Origin: Pisaster brevispinus
Taxonomy: Eukaryota > Echinodermata > Asteroidea > Forcipulatida > Asteriidae
Direction: 5' to 3'
NCBI GenBank assembly: GCA_023634235.1
Contig: JAMKCF010000005.1
Coordinates: 1,217,001 to 1,281,000, forward strand
Length of the DNA: 64,000 bases
Of this stretch, positions 59,801-64,000 are shown one piece after another; the stretch's first letter is position 1; each line of letters starts with the position of its first letter. The notes beneath the pieces are model-generated. The model worked only from the letters and a program-made list of their open reading frames with translations. It was not told where the DNA came from and made no database searches. The translations under genes were made by a program, and so were the position numbers.

Positions 59801-62800
59801 TTTGGAACCCCATCCACAACAAACCCATCAACTGGATTTTCTTTGGGTGGAGCCAAAACAACTGGTGGAATTGGGTTTGGTGCAGGAGGAGTAACAAGAG
59901 GTGGTAATTATTGGATTATTTACATTGTTGTGTTTTTAGAAGATTTTTTTTTCACCAATTGAGAAAGATTGAAGAAGACATCAGAGCCCAACGGGTTACA
60001 AGAGATTGTTTCAACAGAATAAATTTGCCTTTTCTGTTAAGATTATGATACTCAATGACCCATGGATTGAACATACCTGTACTTACAGCTATTATGGTCC
60101 AATTTCAGTTTACAAATATCCCAGACCTACATATAGTTCATTGGTATTATTAAACAAGTGTTTGATGTTTTTCCAAAACATGTATATTCTTCAAGTTGTC
60201 ATTTGAAGCAAACTTTTCAATTAAATATCAAAGGGTTTGAATGCACTTTAAAGTTCTTGTTTTTTCCAAATGACAGAGTCTGGCAATCTGTTTGGTGCAA
60301 CCACAACACCATCCACAGCAGCAGGCTTGTCACTGAGCTTAGGCCTGAAACCAACTACAACAACCACAGCAGCAGAAGGTTTTAGCTTTGGAGGAAGCAC
60401 TGCAGCCAAGCCTGGAGGGTTGTTTGGCTCAGCAACGACATCAACTGGAACAGGATTCTCCTTTGGCGGAGCTCAAACTGCAGGTATTTTATAAAAGGGG
60501 TTACCAGTTATACTCATTAAGATTAATCACTTCATGTCAGCTGACATATTTTTCCGCAATTTTTTTTGGGGACAGACTTAAGCAGGCGTTTTTTAATTCC
60601 TGGAACAACTTTGGGTTTTTCCTCAATTTTTTGCTGACAGCCGGATGGCTGACGTTTATATCCACCTTGACTTTACAGTGTGTTGGGTGTACAGGCATGC
60701 ACTTACCTTGATACACTTTGTTTCCAAAACCCGTACAAAGAGGGACACAGGTTTTGGAAAACATGCCTTGTAAAACCCCTTTCCTGGGGTTAATTGTGTA
60801 ACCCCCGATTCCAGACCTTTGTCCTGTTGTTGTACATATGTGGCAAACAAGAATGGACAGGCAGCCACCATTTTTTTGTCATTTTATTTGGCTTAAGTCT
60901 GAGCATTCCAAGATTTCAGCATACCATGGCAAATTTTTAGCCAAAAATCACGGTGAGTGCCTACTCAATTTTCTCATAAGACAACATCGAATCCTGGAGC
61001 TAATTATGAGAACCTTTGTAGTCTTTCCTTTGTCATGTCGGGGTTTAATTTTGGCAACAATATTTTCAAAGGAAAACAATAATTGAAGAAGCTACATGTG
61101 GGCATGAAAAATTTGTCAGATTGCCAACTTGAAGTAGTTAATAACAAAGAAAGTTTATTGTTTACTTACACCATTGACTCTTTGTTTTCTCTTGTCAATG
61201 ATGTGCTCAATGTAGTGATTAACTTTCATAGTTTCTAGTTCATTTCTTGACAGTCAATTTGTATCGGTGATTTAAAAACTGCTACTGTTTGTGATTTAAA
61301 CCTTATTGCTTAAAAATAAATACAACTAATCAACCTATTGACAAATCTTTGATTGATCCAGGAGGATTGACCCTTGGAGGATTGCCAGGACCTGCAAAGA
61401 CATCTGCATCTGGGTTGACATTAGGAGGATCATTAGGGATTGGGTCTAGTGGGTTTAGCTTAGGAGGTAGCACCACAACAACTACTGCTGCAGTCAGTAA
61501 AGGACTAGGAGGAGTAGATCCTTTATCTTTAGCTTCATCAAGTACTACAGGTACGAGTGGTACAGTCACATCAGGTACCAGGTAATTATTATCTATTGGT
61601 CATACATTGAAAATCATTAACCTGGAGTATATTTATTTTGTGCATAACAAGTGCCCTATTCAGCCTTAATAGCACCCATGAATCGGGGAACAAATTAATA
61701 TTCTAAAACTGAAATGTCTGTATGTTCTAGTTTCCATAAGCCCTGTTCACATTATGGAGCCAATTCCCAGGACATAAAAACCCAGGAAATACCTGTGGAG
61801 TTTTAACACTGCCACCACATGCTCATTTCACACTCAATGCAATTTTCCTGGGAAGGATGAATACTCGCTATGCTGACCCCAGGGTTATCTCACTTAACTC
61901 TACTTCCAAGCAGAGGGGCAACAATTTCTCAAGATATGGCTATTTCCCGAGAGTTCACCAGGGACAACAATTCAAGTGTCAACCAAGTTTCCCTGGGAAT
62001 TTCCTGCGAAATCGGCTCGTGTGAAAGGGGCTATAGATAACTGTTTCTCCAAATGCTGCATCTGTCTCACTTTTGTTGATTTCTGATACAGCTGAATTTG
62101 TTCCCTTCAATGGTTGCTTGTTACTATTTTCTGATTAAATATGTTTGCTATCAAGTAATAAACCACAAGGGAAACTGACTGGAACAATTTTAAATAATTT
62201 GGGTTTGAACAAAGAAAAATTGACTGGAGCTGAACTTTAACCAATGACCTCCCGATTAACGTACTGTTGCTCTACCAACTGAGCTATCCAGCCCTATGTT
62301 GGCGGTCTCCCTATTAGTCAATATCTTTGTTCGGGGGTGCCAGTCAGAAGCCATGTAACCATCAGCTGTCGTGTAACCAGGAATCACACCCAAGTTTACG
62401 ATACAACCTGGGAGGTGGCAGCCAGGGGATCACCCTAAGGGGATGCAACTTTTTAATATTAAATATCAAGTTAATAAACCACAAGGGAAACTGACTGGAT
62501 AAATTTTTAATAATTTGGGTTTGAAGAAATTATGCATAATCATATTTATATTTTGTGTATTTTTTTTTGCTATGTATACATGTGTTTGTATTAGTAAACA
62601 GGAAATGTACAGATATATTTGTGGCACGTGATTGTTTTACAACCATTTTAAGATTGGTGTTTGTTTTACCCCGGTAACTGATTTTAACTTTGTATTATGT
62701 TTTGCCAATATAAACAAAATAATAAACATCCATTGTGGAGTTTTCTTGTTCATATATATACTGCACACATTGATACTTTGAGTAACATGTCAATTTGTAA

Positions 62801-63925
62801 ACAATAGTTTAAGAAAAAGTGTCTCTTTGTTCTCAGTGATAACAAGGCAATAAAAGAAACCCTTCTTCATCAAGACATCTATGCTACAGTCACCTCATTC
62901 AAGTAAGTCCACCATTTACTTTATTACTGAAAAAATTTCCATTTATTCTTGCTTTCTGTTTGCATTTTTATTTCTGAATAACCAAACTTATTGTTCATCT
63001 TTAACAGATTGATATTCTTATTTCTGTTTAGATTAAAAAATCATAAGCCTAAATTTATTCACTTTTAGAAACACATGTTCTAGCATAATCAGTACTTTAA
63101 CTTATACTGTATGGAATTGCCCAGGCTTTGATGGGAGTTTAAGTTTATACCTCGTATTTGTCCATTCAGGAGTTATGTTAAAAAACAAAAGGCCATCCGG
63201 GAGGATATCACACGCTTTTCTGTCAAGCCGTACCATCATGTACAAGAAGAAATAACTGCTTTGAAGCAACTCCTGGCAGTTGTGTCGAACGGCTTACAGC
63301 GTAATGCCATTGCTATTCATAAACTCAAGTTTGAGTCTGCACAAGAGCTGAAAAATGCTGAAGTTGCTCACAGAACTCAAGAAATTCCTCCAGCTCTCCA
63401 ACTTGAGAACTATGTACCCACTGAGTAAGTGTCCTTTTTGCATGAATCATCTGCTCTTTTATCACAAGTACAAATCAAAAACTTGTCAAGAGAAATATAA
63501 GGCATGCCTTCGACTTATCAGGATTTTTCCTGATCTAAGGGTCTTTTTCACAGATCTCGCCTGCTTTCAAGGTGTCTTGAAAGTTGTGAAATTGTCATCA
63601 ACTGCATTGTGCCCAAACCATTTGTTTAACGTGTTGTGATGAAGACAATCTGAAAATCCTCTGAAACATAATGCTTTGTACATTCAGATGTGTTCATCTC
63701 CAGTCTGCTACATATTTGTCAGGGTTGTTCAGTTTTATAAAGTCACGACCAGCTTATCACAACCTGTTTTTGATAGTCTCTGTATGATTTGTCTTTGTAT
63801 ACCCAGGTACTTCCAGAGATTAGTAGAGCAGTTTGAAGACCAGATGCATTTGTGTAGACAGCAGATTGAGCAGATGGAGAGTTATATGGCATCTCTGGCA
63901 CAACCAAATATCTACACACCACAAG
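56878..63925 (+). CDS. NUP58: Nucleoporin p58/p45 (NUP58), 5' part
   Basis: Part of the Nup62-Nup58-Nup54 complex lining the central channel of the nuclear pore, whose FG repeats bind import receptors. Exons: 56878-56963, 59770-59903, 60277-60483, 61362-61581, 62837-62902, 63170-63424, 63807-63925; 362 codons so far, in frame, and the gene runs past the window. The first ~245 residues are an FG/LG region (GFSFG, LTFGTPS, GFSLGG, NLFG, LFG, Thr/Ser-rich). The rest is the conserved coiled-coil part: KSYVKKQKAIREDI, EEITALKQLL, NGLQRNAIAIHKLK, AQELKNAE, then YFQRLVEQFEDQM, closely following the vertebrate order of motifs. Exon 2 could begin at another AG (59790), but only 59770 keeps the frame. 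Its donor may be 59900 or 59903. Coiled coil after 63925 and the C-terminal FG region are outside. Confidence 0.93.
58697..58893. mobile_element. Palindromic MITE, about 197 bp
   Basis: Almost the whole element folds on itself. GATCAAAGCAGGCCTGT at 58717 is inverted at 58861-58877, followed inward by TTATGAACT / AGTTCATAA and CAGTTACT / AGTAACTG. The outer edges are AAAGGG(C/T)C. In NUP58 intron 1; the rest of that 2.8 kb intron shows nothing I recognise. Confidence 0.8.
61739..62033. mobile_element. Short MITE, 295 bp
   Basis: Left edge AGCCCTGTTCACA, right edge TGTGAAAGGGGCT (inverse match 11 of 13), followed by inner arms AATTCCCAGG / CCCTGGGAATT. Flanked by ATA on both sides. In NUP58 intron 4. 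Confidence 0.65.
62150..62525 (-). repeat. tRNA-headed repeat, one unit plus overlap
   Basis: The phrase AATAAACCACAAGGGAAACT occurs at both ends (near 62156 and 62472, 316 bases apart), with one tRNA-like head between (CTCTACCAACTGAGCTATCC at 62270-62289). So the copy starts and stops inside the body, not at the tRNA head. NUP58 intron 4. Confidence 0.85.
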
Positions 63926-64000
63926 GTATATAAACATAGAAACACAGGAGTTGGTAGTTGGTACAATAAGGTCATAGTAAAGAGAAGACTTGTTAGGACA

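Noticed and set aside
60574..60902. Possible MITE with CAGACTTAAGC ends
   Set aside because: Inverted match is only about 11 bases and no target duplication is visible.

Overview
This is a stretch of animal nuclear genome: AT-rich, with short exons, GT–AG introns up to 4 kb, and a very high load of small DNA transposons and tRNA-derived repeats. The five genes found and the repeat families (tRNA-headed repeats, MITEs ending GGGCCCAATTTCATAGA, a foldback element with tandemly iterated arms, a Penelope-like fragment) suggest a marine invertebrate deuterostome, most likely an echinoderm. That placement is inference and was not tested by any search.

Layout. 0.5-20.2 kb, + strand: a 23-exon centriolar coiled-coil gene, CEP135, which looks like the single pre-duplication homologue of vertebrate CEP135 and TSGA10. 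20.6-25.1 kb: 3' UTR, a minisatellite, and a decayed non-LTR retrotransposon between two direct repeats. 25.2-28.7 kb, - strand: a lengsin-type (class I) glutamine synthetase-like gene with an uninterrupted CDS and a probable non-coding first exon behind a TATA box. 28.8-33.4 kb: intergenic, dominated by MITEs. 33.5-35.1 kb, - strand: a small secreted protein of three sushi domains. 37.9-56.6 kb, - strand: a 15-exon myotubularin phosphatase of the MTMR6/7/8 group with a C-terminal, altered FYVE finger. 56.9 kb to the window end, + strand: the 5' part of nucleoporin NUP58 (p58/p45), divergently transcribed from a ~300 bp TATA-less promoter shared with the myotubularin gene.

The genes do not form a pathway: centriole assembly, a glutamine-synthetase-fold protein, a secreted sushi protein, phosphoinositide turnover and nuclear transport are simply neighbours. 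The reading frame closes across every predicted junction of the three multi-exon genes whose full CDS lies in the window: MTMR 749 aa, sushi protein 195 aa, CEP135 about 1,309 aa. Only the last CEP135 exon is uncertain.

The most unusual content lies in the introns and spacers. There are precisely bounded non-autonomous transposons with visible target duplications (TTAA, TA, a near 8 bp pair), a foldback element with 16 bp iterated arms next to the MTMR/NUP58 promoter, a tRNA-headed repeat that recurs in tandem and cut at different points of its unit, a 44 bp perfect palindrome, and a possible internal first exon of CEP135.
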